Source: an uncultured Clostridia bacterium (GTDB lineage: Bacteria > Bacillota > Clostridia > Christensenellales > CAG-138). From it: a stretch of DNA of 16,054 nucleotides. The translations under genes were made by a program, and so were the position numbers. Under the pieces are notes generated by a model. The model was given only the letters and a program-made list of their open reading frames with translations, ran no database searches and was not told the origin of the DNA. Of this stretch, positions 6,222-12,833 are shown in pieces. The stretch covers positions 1 to 16,054 of the forward strand of contig CALGGM010000212.1 in NCBI GenBank assembly GCA_937915925.1, read 5' to 3'. Position 1 is the stretch's first letter, and every line of letters begins with the position of its first letter.

Positions 6222-6276
6222 CTGCAGGGTGTGTTCCCATCCGTCTCCCCCGCCGTCATCAATGTGCCGAAAGCAC

Positions 6277-6374
6277 GCATCATGCGAAGCCGCATCATGG
6301 CTTAGCCGCATCATGGCATAGCCGCATCATGCGAAGCCGCATCACGCGAAGCGCATCATGCGAAGCCGCATCAT
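6277..6374. repeat. Seven-copy GCATCAT array with 7-9 base spacers
   Basis: GCATCAT occurs at 6277, 6292, 6308, 6324, 6339 (as GCATCAC), 6353 and 6368, a period of 14-16 bases. Spacers are GCGAAGCC (four copies, one shortened to GCGAAGC), GGCTTAGCC or GGCATAGCC. The last two are 3-bp mini-hairpins. The design parallels the heptamer array at 3457-3701. It ends three bases before the terminator at 6377. Confidence 0.85.
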
Positions 6375-6376
6375 CT

Positions 6377-6410
6377 AAAAAAAGACTGTCATCATCGGAC
6401 AGTCTTTTTT
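6377..6410. terminator. Bidirectional terminator downstream of the propeller gene
   Basis: An A-run, GACTGTC (6384-6390), a 7-base loop, GACAGTC (6398-6404) and a T-run form a symmetrical hairpin that can end transcription from either side. It lies 10 bases past the stop codon of the minus-strand propeller gene. Confidence 0.9.
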
Positions 6411-6419
6411 CCATTTCCC

Positions 6420-8540
6420 TTATTTCAGCTTGACCGCAGCAAGCTTTTCCATCGATTCGAACGACAGCGCGACGATCTCGCTGTCGCCGACCACGTAGAA
6501 CGCGTCTTCCACGAACAGTCCGCGCGCGCCGTCATACCAGTACCCTTCGCCCAATTCGATCCTGCCGACCTCGGTAAAGCCCTTGTCGTCCGCGCGGAAC
6601 ACGTAGTACGTACTGTCCGCCGGGAACGCCACCGTGCCGCTCTCAACGTCGACAAACACGATCTTGTGGTTATACTGCACCGAGGTGTAGTTCGCGTCCT
6701 TCACGGACAGCTTGAACGCCTCCGTGACGTTTGCGCGGTCGGAGATATCGAACATAGAAAGCTTCACATTCTCCGTCCAGCCGTGCTCCTCGTCCGCGTC
6801 AAAGCCGATGCCCAAGAGCTTCCCTTCCCCGAACGGATGCAGGTACGCGGAGAAGCCCGGGATCTTCAGCGTCGACAGGATTTCCGGATGCGCCGGATCG
6901 GTAAGATCGACCGCGAACAGCGGATCGACCTGCCGGAATGTCACGAAGTACGCCGTGTCGCCCATAAACCGAACCGACTGCACGCGCTCGTCCTTCGCAA
7001 GGTTTTCTAAAACCCCGACGGTTTCAAAGCTGCCGTCCAGCACATACAGCGCGCAGTCGCTCGAATTCGTCCAGTCGTAGGTGTCGATGCCGTCGGTCCA
7101 GATGATCTGCACGTCCTCGTTGCGCGTGACGACCAGGCGATAATACCCGTTGTACGCGTCCATGCAGAACTGGTTTAAGAGCGTTCCCGCAAGCTTCGTG
7201 CTCGCTGCGGCTTCCACCTTGCCGTCGTTCAGCGTAAAGCGGAACAGGTTCGTGTCCGAGCCGGAAACGGTCTTCACGAAATGCTTGCCGTTTTCGTCGG
7301 TCTGCTCGTCGCTCTGATCGCTGTGCCACTCGCTCGACGCGATCAGAAGATCCGTCCCGCTGCAGTAGACCTGATTGCAGCCGCCGAGCACCGCCTTGTG
7401 CGAATCGAACTGCGTACCGTCCGCTGCGTCGATCGTCGTCACGACGGTAAAGCCGGTCTCCGTCGAATTCGGGTTCACGTAAATGTCCTCCGGTCCGAGC
7501 TGCTCGGACGCATCGTTTGTCACCACGCGCGGGCAGTAGATGATCGGATCGATTGTCTCGTCCCACCAGTAGCTGTACACGCGATAGTCCGAAACGATGA
7601 CAAGCGTTCCGTCGACCAGCCGCGACGTCTGATAGCCGCCCTGCTGCTTGTGCGTTTCCGTCAGCTTCGGCGCGGTGCGGTCGCCGAGGTCATAGACCTC
7701 CGCAAACGAGTAGATCCGGTCCTCATCGTTCACCTTATCGCCCCAGTTTGCGTAGGTTCCGAGCAGATACAGCCGATCGCCGAAGAGGATCATTTCCTGA
7801 TACTCGCGCCAATCATCGGACTTCCCGTCGTTCTCTTTGAGCTTGAAGCTCGAAACGACCTTCGTGTCCTTGCCGTCGGGAGCCACGATAAACACCTTGT
7901 TCTGAGAACGGCTCAGCGTATAGATCCAGTCGCCGTCGGTCTTTACGATGTCGGCTTCGTCGACGCCCTCGACCTGATTGTTCGTGCCGGAATACCGCTT
8001 CTCGCCGGTATCGCCGATCCCGACGCCCTTGGAATCGTTTACATACACGCCGTCCGCATCCGCGGGGGCAGGCATTTCCATCGGCACCTCCACCGCTTCT
8101 TCCGCCATCGGCGCGGCTTCCGCGTCGGTCATAAACCCGGTTGCCGCCGAGACGGCATACCCGCCGTAGCGTGTGTTGGCGCGTTCGCGCATAACGGCGC
8201 CGAGCGCTTCATAGGATCCCACCGGCGAGGGCGCCGAGGGTGCGGTCAACAGATCGCCCTCCGCCGACGCAGTCATCACATACGCCTCCTGCGGCGCGGC
8301 TTCCGCGTCCGCGCTCATGGTCGCCCGATTGTTCCGTCCCGCGCGAATGCCGAACACCAGCGCGACGCACGCCGCTGCCGCCGCAACGGTCGTCGGGATT
8401 GCCACGAGCCACTGTCTTTTGCGGTCCGCCTGTTTCCGTTCGCTGCGCACGCGAAGCGCGTCCGCCGCCTTGATCTCGTCGAGCAGGCTGTCGCGCACAT
8501 GCACGGAATCGGTTTCTTTGCGGTAATCGTCCTTAAACAT
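6420..8540 (-). CDS. Membrane-anchored beta-propeller protein (PF09826 type), probable partner of the ECF sigma factor
   Basis: The 706-residue product has an N-terminal cytoplasmic segment of about 44 residues (MFKDDYRKETDSVHVRDSLLDEI start), one membrane span at about 45-65, and an Ala/Glu/Pro-rich linker to about 185. NNQVEGVDEADIVKTDG at 187-203, the signature I associate with the secreted beta-propeller family PF09826, leads into a blade-repeat domain running to the C-terminus. ATG 8540 is chosen because GGAGGAG lies 7 bases upstream; a TTG five codons earlier overlaps that site. The start overlaps the sigma-factor stop by 8 bp, implying coupled synthesis. I infer that the N-terminus acts as an anti-sigma-type tether and the propeller senses something outside the membrane; this is not proven by a recognised anti-sigma motif. 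Confidence 0.9.
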   Translation of the reverse strand: MFKDDYRKETDSVHVRDSLLDEIKAADALRVRSERKQADRKRQWLVAIPTTVAAAAACVALVFGIRAGRNNRATMSADAEAAPQEAYVMTASAEGDLLTAPSAPSPVGSYEALGAVMRERANTRYGGYAVSAATGFMTDAEAAPMAEEAVEVPMEMPAPADADGVYVNDSKGVGIGDTGEKRYSGTNNQVEGVDEADIVKTDGDWIYTLSRSQNKVFIVAPDGKDTKVVSSFKLKENDGKSDDWREYQEMILFGDRLYLLGTYANWGDKVNDEDRIYSFAEVYDLGDRTAPKLTETHKQQGGYQTSRLVDGTLVIVSDYRVYSYWWDETIDPIIYCPRVVTNDASEQLGPEDIYVNPNSTETGFTVVTTIDAADGTQFDSHKAVLGGCNQVYCSGTDLLIASSEWHSDQSDEQTDENGKHFVKTVSGSDTNLFRFTLNDGKVEAAASTKLAGTLLNQFCMDAYNGYYRLVVTRNEDVQIIWTDGIDTYDWTNSSDCALYVLDGSFETVGVLENLAKDERVQSVRFMGDTAYFVTFRQVDPLFAVDLTDPAHPEILSTLKIPGFSAYLHPFGEGKLLGIGFDADEEHGWTENVKLSMFDISDRANVTEAFKLSVKDANYTSVQYNHKIVFVDVESGTVAFPADSTYYVFRADDKGFTEVGRIELGEGYWYDGARGLFVEDAFYVVGDSEIVALSFESMEKLAAVKLK

Positions 8541-9045
8541 CGAATTCTCCTCCAAGCGTCTCTTTCAGCATTCCTCTTGCACGGTGCAGCCAGGACTTCA
8601 CGGTCGATTCCGTCGTCCGCATGACGGACGCGATCTCTTTTACGGAATAGTCCTCGTAGTAGTACAGATGGATCGCCGTGCGGTATTTTTCCGGGAGCGC
8701 CTTCACCGCGTCGGTCACCGTCGAATCATGCATCTCGTCCTCCGTCGAGAGCTCGCCCATCGCGTCCTCCGGCACGCTGTGCCTTCGGAACGCGCTGCCC
8801 AAAAGCGATTTCGAGCAGTTGATCGTGACCTTCAAAAGCCACGCCTTCTGATGCTCCGCGCTCAAAAAGGACGGCGCGCTTTTGAGGCATCTTAAGAACA
8901 CCTCCTGTACAACGTCCTCCGCGTCCGCAACGCTTCGGGTGCGCACAAGCGCGAGGCGGTACACCATGTCGCCGTACGTTTGAAACAGCGTATCAAGGTT
9001 GTTGTTGACGGGCATCTGCTGCTCGTGCTGCATGCATTGTTCCAC
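8533..9045 (-). CDS. ECF-type RNA polymerase sigma factor (sigma-70 family)
   Basis: The 170-residue protein has sigma region 2 (about 18-85, with DAEDVVQEVFLRCLK binding core and -10 DNA, then KAWLLKVTINCSKSLL). Region 4 (about 112-165) follows: LPEKYRTAIHLYYYEDYSVKEIASVMRTTESTVKSWLHRARG, with a helix-turn-helix for -35 recognition. Regions 1 and 3 are absent, as in ECF factors. The frame is open to a TTG at 9129, but that lies next to the terminator of the amidase gene. GTG 9045 has GAGGAG nine bases upstream and is preferred; ATG 9033 is an alternative. It overlaps the downstream propeller gene by 8 bp. Confidence 0.93.
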   Translation of the reverse strand: MEQCMQHEQQMPVNNNLDTLFQTYGDMVYRLALVRTRSVADAEDVVQEVFLRCLKSAPSFLSAEHQKAWLLKVTINCSKSLLGSAFRRHSVPEDAMGELSTEDEMHDSTVTDAVKALPEKYRTAIHLYYYEDYSVKEIASVMRTTESTVKSWLHRARGMLKETLGGEFDV

Positions 9046-9067
9046 AGTTTTTCGCTCCTCACTGATA

Positions 9068-9095
9068 ATACCGTAAACCGCTTTGATCGGTTGCG
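9068..9095 (-). promoter_or_regulatory. Possible ECF-type autoregulatory promoter
   Basis: Minus strand: CGCAAC (9090-9095), 16 bases, CGGTAT (9068-9073). This resembles known ECF promoters (AAC-containing -35, CGT/CGG-containing -10, 16-base spacing). A start near 9061 would put the ribosome binding site almost at the 5' end, which is a weakness. TATTAT overlapping the -10 could alternatively be a housekeeping -10. Confidence 0.3.
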
Positions 9096-9136
9096 GAAAA
9101 TTCGAATTTCCGGAAAATGTTTTTTTCAAAAGTCGG

Positions 9137-9173
9137 AAAAAGACGCGCGTTCGTTTTTGCCCGATCGCGCGTC
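9137..9173 (-). terminator. Rho-independent terminator of the amidase-like gene
   Basis: On the minus strand GACGCGCG (from 9173-9166) pairs perfectly with CGCGCGTC (9149-9142) and is followed by TTTTT. It starts 7 bases past the amidase-like stop codon and separates it from the sigma-factor unit. Confidence 0.85.
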
Positions 9174-9179
9174 CTTCCG

Positions 9180-10088
9180 TTATTGCTTCAGCTGTGCCAG
9201 CATCGTTTCATAGATCGCTTCGATCATCTTCTCGCGGAATGCCTCGTCGTTGAGGTTCGCCTTATCGCTCTTGTTGTCCCAATTGCCCATGATCAGCAGC
9301 GCGCAGGGACATCCGCAGTCGGACGCGACCGAATCGCTCTTGGTCTCAAGTCCCTTCGATTTACCCGATTGCTTCTTGATGCCGGTCGCCGCCGCGTACG
9401 CGTCGATCAGCGCCTGTCCATAGGTCTTGTTCTTCTTCGAAGCCTGCACGTAGCAGCCGGACGACTTCGAGGAAATATGGTTGCACATCAGCCGGATCGC
9501 GATGTCGCAGTCGGCGTCCTTGATCAGCTTTGCGCGCTTCGAGTTGCCGACCTCCTTCTTGTTGTCCTCACGCGTGATGACCACGGTCGCGCCCTTCGAT
9601 TCGAGATACGCGCCGAGCTGCTTTGCGAACGCAAGGTTGTATTCGCACTCGGACTTGTACTTCGAGCTGCCGTCGCGCGTCGGATCGATGCCGATCGTAA
9701 AGCCGGCAAGCGGCGCGTTCGGATCCTTCGAGGGACCGTTGGTCACGCCGGGCACGGGCGTCTCGGGCTCGAGCGGAGGCGGCGTCGGCGTCTCGGGAAC
9801 CGGCGTTCCGATCTCCGGCGTCTCGACAGCGGGATCGGACGTGGGCAGGCTCGAGCCTATGGCGTCGCTTGGGGATTCCTCCGCGACCGGTTCGAGCGTC
9901 GCCGTATTGCGTTCGCCGCGCATCTCGGAACGCACACAGTTATAGAGATCGCCGAAGTACCCGCCCTTTGCCAAAAATACCACGCCGACGACCAGTCCGA
10001 TCACCAGAATGATCATCGCGCAGAACAGCGAAAATCCGAGCGGATTTGCGATCCGGAAATGTTTTTTTCTGTTTTTGATGCGTTTCAT
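9180..10088 (-). CDS. Degenerate N-acetylmuramoyl-L-alanine amidase (Amidase_3 fold), membrane-anchored, probably inactive
   Basis: The 302-residue product has a basic N-terminus, a membrane anchor at about 17-40, a Pro/Thr/Glu-rich linker at about 65-125 and an Amidase_3-like domain from 129 (FTIGIDPTRDG) to the end. Active relatives cut the bond between muramic acid and the stem peptide with a zinc bound by His-Glu-His and a catalytic Glu. Aligned by eye, the usual DPGHGG is DPTRDG (Arg138), the first Glu is kept (Glu147 in SECEYN), SIHAN is RLMCN (Met201) and the VEtGF Glu is Met267 in LIMGNW. Two zinc ligands and the catalytic Glu are therefore missing, suggesting a wall-binding or regulatory role. 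ATG 10088 has AAGGAG ten bases upstream; an upstream ATG at 10127 lies in the promoter. Confidence 0.85.
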   Translation of the reverse strand: MKRIKNRKKHFRIANPLGFSLFCAMIILVIGLVVGVVFLAKGGYFGDLYNCVRSEMRGERNTATLEPVAEESPSDAIGSSLPTSDPAVETPEIGTPVPETPTPPPLEPETPVPGVTNGPSKDPNAPLAGFTIGIDPTRDGSSKYKSECEYNLAFAKQLGAYLESKGATVVITREDNKKEVGNSKRAKLIKDADCDIAIRLMCNHISSKSSGCYVQASKKNKTYGQALIDAYAAATGIKKQSGKSKGLETKSDSVASDCGCPCALLIMGNWDNKSDKANLNDEAFREKMIEAIYETMLAQLKQ

Positions 10089-10125
10089 GGGATTTCTTCT
10101 CCTTGACGCTTCTTTGTTTGGTCTC

Positions 10126-10134
10126 ATTTTAGCA
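10126..10134 (-). promoter_or_regulatory. Extended -10 promoter element of the amidase-like gene
   Basis: Minus strand TGCTAAAAT (10134-10126) is an extended -10 (TGnTAAAAT) about 38 bases before the start codon. No good -35 is visible at 17 bases. Confidence 0.45.
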
Positions 10135-10281
10135 CGCAAAACGCAAATCGGAAGAGATTTTGCATTTTGTTTTCAAATAATTCATGACAATTCCGGATAT
10201 TGGAAACATGCCGATTATTGCCGCTTTTGTTCGCAGCGTCCGACCATTCGTCTACGCATATCCTACCACAGATCCGACCGA

Positions 10282-10305
10282 AAAACCTCGCAACATTTTT
10301 TCACA
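10282..10305 (-). promoter_or_regulatory. Left copy of a 24-bp shared upstream element
   Basis: The minus strand from 10305 to 10282 begins TGTGAAAAAATGTTGCG and ends AGGTTTT. It is identical over all 24 bases to the plus strand at 10826-10849. Both copies point toward the nearest gene (amidase-like here). At the same distance downstream, each has a GTG-n-TA-nn-AT extended -10-like sequence (TAGGAT at 10265-10260 here). Confidence 0.6.
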
Positions 10306-10370
10306 TTTCGGATAAGAATAATCGATATTTCTTTAAGAAAATCTATATATTTGTTTTTTCTTTAAGAAGC

Positions 10371-10555
10371 GGGCTGTTAAGAAAGTCCTGTCATTCTGAG
10401 CCTTTAGGCGAAGAATCTCCAAGAAACAGTACAAACTTTTAGGAGATCCTTCGTCGCGTTCAACTCCGCTGCGCTTCGTTACAGCGGTAGATCGCGCGCT
10501 TCCCGCGCGTACCATCGCTCCTCAGGATGACATTTCGAGACTTTCTTAACAGCCC
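10371..10555. mobile_element. MITE-like element, copy 2 (185 bp, same terminal repeats)
   Basis: GGGCTGTTAAGAAAGTC (10371-10387) is exactly inverted at 10539-10555. The first 50 bases match copy 1 at 3321 except for one base, and the last 30 match as well. The centre holds about 56 extra bases after TTCGTCGC. The T-to-C change in the left terminal repeat is matched by A-to-G in the right one, keeping the pairing. Flanking direct repeats TTTCTTTAAGAA at 10328-10339 and 10357-10368 lie just left of it. No open frame of its own. Confidence 0.82.
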
Positions 10556-10665
10556 CATAATTATAATTAATAACTAAATTTAATTATAAAATCAATCTAA
10601 TTAGATTGAATATAATTAGATTTAATATAATTAGATTTAAGAATTATATTGAATCTGATTGCGTT
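10556..10665. repeat. Very AT-rich island with three 15-bp tandem repeats and an 18-bp palindrome
   Basis: About 110 bases contain only a few G or C. TAATTAGATTGAATA (10598), TAATTAGATTTAATA (10613) and TAATTAGATTTAAGA (10628) run in tandem. TCAATCTAATTAGATTGA (10592-10609) is a perfect palindrome overlapping the first unit. The composition contrasts strongly with the GC-rich surroundings. No gene is visible. Confidence 0.8.
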
Positions 10666-10700
10666 CTTGTTTCAAGGGTCTTTTGGTTTTTCTTGAATAC

Positions 10701-10813
10701 GACTACCCGCCCACCGCTGACGCGGTCCCCCATTCCTCACAAGGGAGAGTATACGGTTACGTCGATTCGACCTCCCCTTGTCAGTGCAGCCGAAGGCTGA
10801 CGGAAGGGTAGTC
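10701..10813. mobile_element. Palindromic-repeat element with GACTACCC/GGGTAGTC ends
   Basis: GACTACCC (10701-10708) is inverted at 10806-10813. Inside are CACCGCTGACGCGGTCCCCC, similar to the element nested at 5981-6140, and a 21-base run ending at 10807 that is the exact inverse of 16004-16024 (hairpin CAGCC-GAA-GGCTG). CACAAGGGAG and CTCCCCTTGT form an inner inverted pair. It looks like two end modules of one repeat family joined head to head. Confidence 0.6.
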
Positions 10814-10825
10814 ATTCCCTCCAAT

Positions 10826-10871
10826 TGTGAAAAAATGTTGCGAGGTTTTGGGCGGAGGCGTGTGCTATCAT
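10826..10871 (+). promoter_or_regulatory. Right copy of the 24-bp shared element and promoter of the PLC-SLOG-PBP operon
   Basis: The 24-base block (10826-10849) is followed by an extended -10, TGCTATCAT (10863-10871), about 35 bases before the first start codon. A 17-base spacing puts AGGTTT (10843-10848), the end of the shared block, at -35. This is far from TTGACA, so either the extended -10 or a regulator or alternative sigma factor would be needed. Confidence 0.5.
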
Positions 10872-10905
10872 GGGGGTGCGGACCGAAGAAGAAAGGAGCA
10901 CGCAC

Positions 10906-11802
10906 ATGAATTTTCGCAAAAAGGGATACAAATCCCGAAAAGTATGGTATGATACAGGTATGCCGAATATCTGCACGCATATCGCATTCGGCGTTCGCGT
11001 CGCCGCGGCGGTCGGAAAGCCCTTGGAAACGCTCGGGGATCTGTTCTTTCTCGGGTGTCTCGGACCGGATTATTATTTCTACGACCGTCTGCCGCCTACG
11101 CCGTTCATACCGCATCAGAAAAAGCACGGCAACGCTTTGCACGCGCTTGATTGCTATACGCTGTTTTCATCGCTGAGAGCCCATGCGGATCCGTCCCTGA
11201 CGCCGTACCTTTACGGGTTTTTGACGCACATCGCGCTCGACAGCACGCTGCACCCGTACATCGTGTCGAAGCACAGCGGGCTTGCGCATTCGCGCTTCGA
11301 GGGCGTGATCGATTCGATCGTGTTCGAGGAAACGAAATCGGAAATCCCCTACGAGCAGATCTTCCGCGCAAAGGTCGACGTCACGCCGGTCGATGCGCTT
11401 TTGTCCGACGTCTCGCAGGCGCTTTTCCAAAAAAACGTTTCCGGCGCGTACCGGCGCGGCTTCCGCAAGTTCCAACGTCTCGTCCCGTTCCTGTACGATC
11501 CGGACCTTAAACGCTACCGCTTCTTCCTGCGGCTTGAAAAGCTGATCCGGCATCCCGGGCTGCTTTCCGATCTTCTGATCGGCGGCGGGCACGAGGACCC
11601 CGAGGGCTGCATGAACCTCGAAAAGCGCACGTGGGTCTCCCCTTGGGAGCCGGACCGCGTACGAAACGAAAGCGTGCCGGAGCTGATCGACGATGCGTTT
11701 GCGCTCGCCGGAGGGCTCATTTACGCGTTCGACGCCGATGCGGAAGATGCGCTGTACGCGCTGCTGAGAAACCGTTCGATGCAGAAGGGAGAGGTCGTAT
11801 GA
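10906..11802 (+). CDS. Zinc-dependent phospholipase C-like protein (PF00882 type)
   Basis: The 298-residue protein resembles the zinc-dependent phospholipase C/S1-P1 fold as found in short clostridial proteins. It shows MPNICTHIAFG at 19-29, GPDYYFYDR at 53-61, HGNALH at 74-79, GFLTHIALDSTLHPYI at 104-119 and an HxxxE motif (His128, Glu132). These His/Asp/Glu residues would bind metal. No signal peptide is evident, so a cytosolic or membrane-peripheral role is likelier than a secreted toxin; the substrate is unknown. ATG 10906 has AAAGGAG seven bases upstream. ATG 10960 gives the more usual family N-terminus but lacks a ribosome site. Its stop overlaps the next start as ATGA. Confidence 0.85.
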   Translation: MNFRKKGYKSRKVWYDTGMPNICTHIAFGVRVAAAVGKPLETLGDLFFLGCLGPDYYFYDRLPPTPFIPHQKKHGNALHALDCYTLFSSLRAHADPSLTPYLYGFLTHIALDSTLHPYIVSKHSGLAHSRFEGVIDSIVFEETKSEIPYEQIFRAKVDVTPVDALLSDVSQALFQKNVSGAYRRGFRKFQRLVPFLYDPDLKRYRFFLRLEKLIRHPGLLSDLLIGGGHEDPEGCMNLEKRTWVSPWEPDRVRNESVPELIDDAFALAGGLIYAFDADAEDALYALLRNRSMQKGEVV

Positions 11803-12266
11803 AGGCATGCTGTTTTACGGGACACCGCGAGCTGCCCGACGCGGGGACCGAGGCTTACTCCGCCCTGATCGCCGCGCTTGAAAACGCCGTCGCCGACGCG
11901 ATCGCGGAGGGCTGCGATCGGTTCATTACCGGCGGCGCAAAAGGCTTTGATCTTTTGGCAGGCGAATGGATCCTTGCGAGTAAAAAGGTCGATCCCTCTC
12001 TTTCGCTTGCGGTCTACGTGCCGCACCGCGGGCAGGAACGGAATTTTTCGCCGGAGGATCAGAAGCGCTACCGCGCGCTTTTAGACGCTGCGGACGAGGT
12101 GCTGATCCTGTCCGAATCCTACTACCCCGGCTGTATGCGCGTGCGCAACGCGCGCATGGTCGAGGATGCGCAGTACTGCATCGCCTATGTGCGCAAAAAG
12201 CCGAGCGGCTCCGCGCAGACGATGCGCATGGCGGAGGCGAAGGGACGCAATGTCCTTCGGATCTGA
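11799..12266 (+). CDS. SLOG-domain protein of the DUF1273/YpsA type
   Basis: The 155-residue product begins MKACCFTGHRE, the CCFTGHR signature of the clostridial DUF1273 branch, and carries ITGGAKGFDLLAGE at 43-56, a Rossmann-like nucleotide-binding loop of the SLOG superfamily. Such proteins are thought to bind nucleotides or their derivatives; B. subtilis YpsA affects cell division, but the biochemical role is unsettled. The last strand region reads YCIAYVRKKPSGSAQTMRMAEAKG. GGGAGAGG precedes the start, which overlaps the upstream stop by 4 bp. Placement between a PLC-like protein and a PBP suggests an envelope or division link, which is inference. Confidence 0.88.
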   Translation: MKACCFTGHRELPDAGTEAYSALIAALENAVADAIAEGCDRFITGGAKGFDLLAGEWILASKKVDPSLSLAVYVPHRGQERNFSPEDQKRYRALLDAADEVLILSESYYPGCMRVRNARMVEDAQYCIAYVRKKPSGSAQTMRMAEAKGRNVLRI

Positions 12267-12798
12267 TATGACGTACGAACGAACCGTTTCCCCGATCCGG
12301 CTTGTGCCGATGTGCTTTACGCTCGCGCTTCTGCTGCTGTGCGCCGCGGAGGTGACGGGCTGGTTTGCGCTGCTGTTCCTGTTCCCGATCGCGCTGATCA
12401 TGCTCCCGCTTTGCGAGGAGCGGCTCAATGGACGGCTGATCCTTTGCGATCTTGTCATTGCGGCGTTCGTGCTGTTTCTGCCCGTGCCGCATTATGCCTG
12501 GCTTGCGTACGTGTGCGTGCTCGCGCCGTATGTCCCGCTGCGTCACGCGATGCAGAACATGAGCGATCCGCGCCTTGCGATCCTGCTTCCGATCGGCGTC
12601 GATCTTCTCTGGACCGGGCTCGTGCTGTTTTTGCTCGCGCTTTTGGGCGTCAACGTATTTACCGCGTTTTCGCCGCTTCTGACCGTTTTGATCGGGGTCG
12701 GCGTGCTGCTGTTCCTCTTCCTGCTCGACGTTCTGTATCAGCTCACGCTGAAGCTGTACCGCGCAAAGCTTCGGCGGTTTTTGCTCCCGCGCGCATAA
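12250..12798 (+). CDS. Polytopic membrane protein of unknown function, about six spans
   Basis: I do not recognise a family. The 182-residue protein is dominated by hydrophobic segments at about 18-33, 36-54, 62-78, 82-97, 109-132 and 142-165, with a basic C-terminal tail (KLYRAKLRRFLLPRA). ATG 12250 overlaps the SLOG gene by 17 bp and has AGGGA/GGAGG sequences upstream. ATG 12268, two bases after the SLOG stop, is an alternative without a clear ribosome site. An upstream extension of the frame to 12166 is Arg-rich shadow sequence and was not used. The operon context with a class A PBP hints at wall assembly or substrate transport, but nothing in the sequence proves it. Confidence 0.78.
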   Translation: MSFGSDMTYERTVSPIRLVPMCFTLALLLLCAAEVTGWFALLFLFPIALIMLPLCEERLNGRLILCDLVIAAFVLFLPVPHYAWLAYVCVLAPYVPLRHAMQNMSDPRLAILLPIGVDLLWTGLVLFLLALLGVNVFTAFSPLLTVLIGVGVLLFLFLLDVLYQLTLKLYRAKLRRFLLPRA

Positions 12799-12810
12799 GC
12801 GCTTTCAAAG

Positions 12811-12833
12811 CGCGCATACTGTCGGTATGTGCG
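12811..12833 (+). promoter_or_regulatory. Hairpin containing the PBP start codon
   Basis: CGCGCATAC (12811-12819), loop TGTCG and GTATGTGCG (12825-12833) pair over nine positions with one G-U. The ATG (12827-12829) lies in the 3' arm. A competing hairpin, GCGCTTT-C-AAAGCGC (12799-12813), shares bases 12811-12813. No ribosome binding site is visible upstream of the start. Confidence 0.5.

Noticed and set aside
6277..6374. CRISPR array
   Set aside because: Repeats of 7 bases with 7-9 base near-identical spacers are far too short, and no cas genes are present.
7281..8624. Plus-strand open frame of 447 codons opposite the propeller gene
   Set aside because: Arg/His/Val-rich antisense shadow without start signals; the minus-strand frame shows the true propeller family signature.
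9046..9129. N-terminal extension of the sigma factor from TTG 9129
   Set aside because: It lies next to the amidase-like terminator, has no ribosome site, and adds residues outside the ECF domain.
10826..10849. Rex-type redox operator (TTGTGAAnnnnTTCACAA)
   Set aside because: Only the left half-site TTGTGAA (from 10825) is present; the expected inverted half is missing, and the left copy lacks the leading TT.
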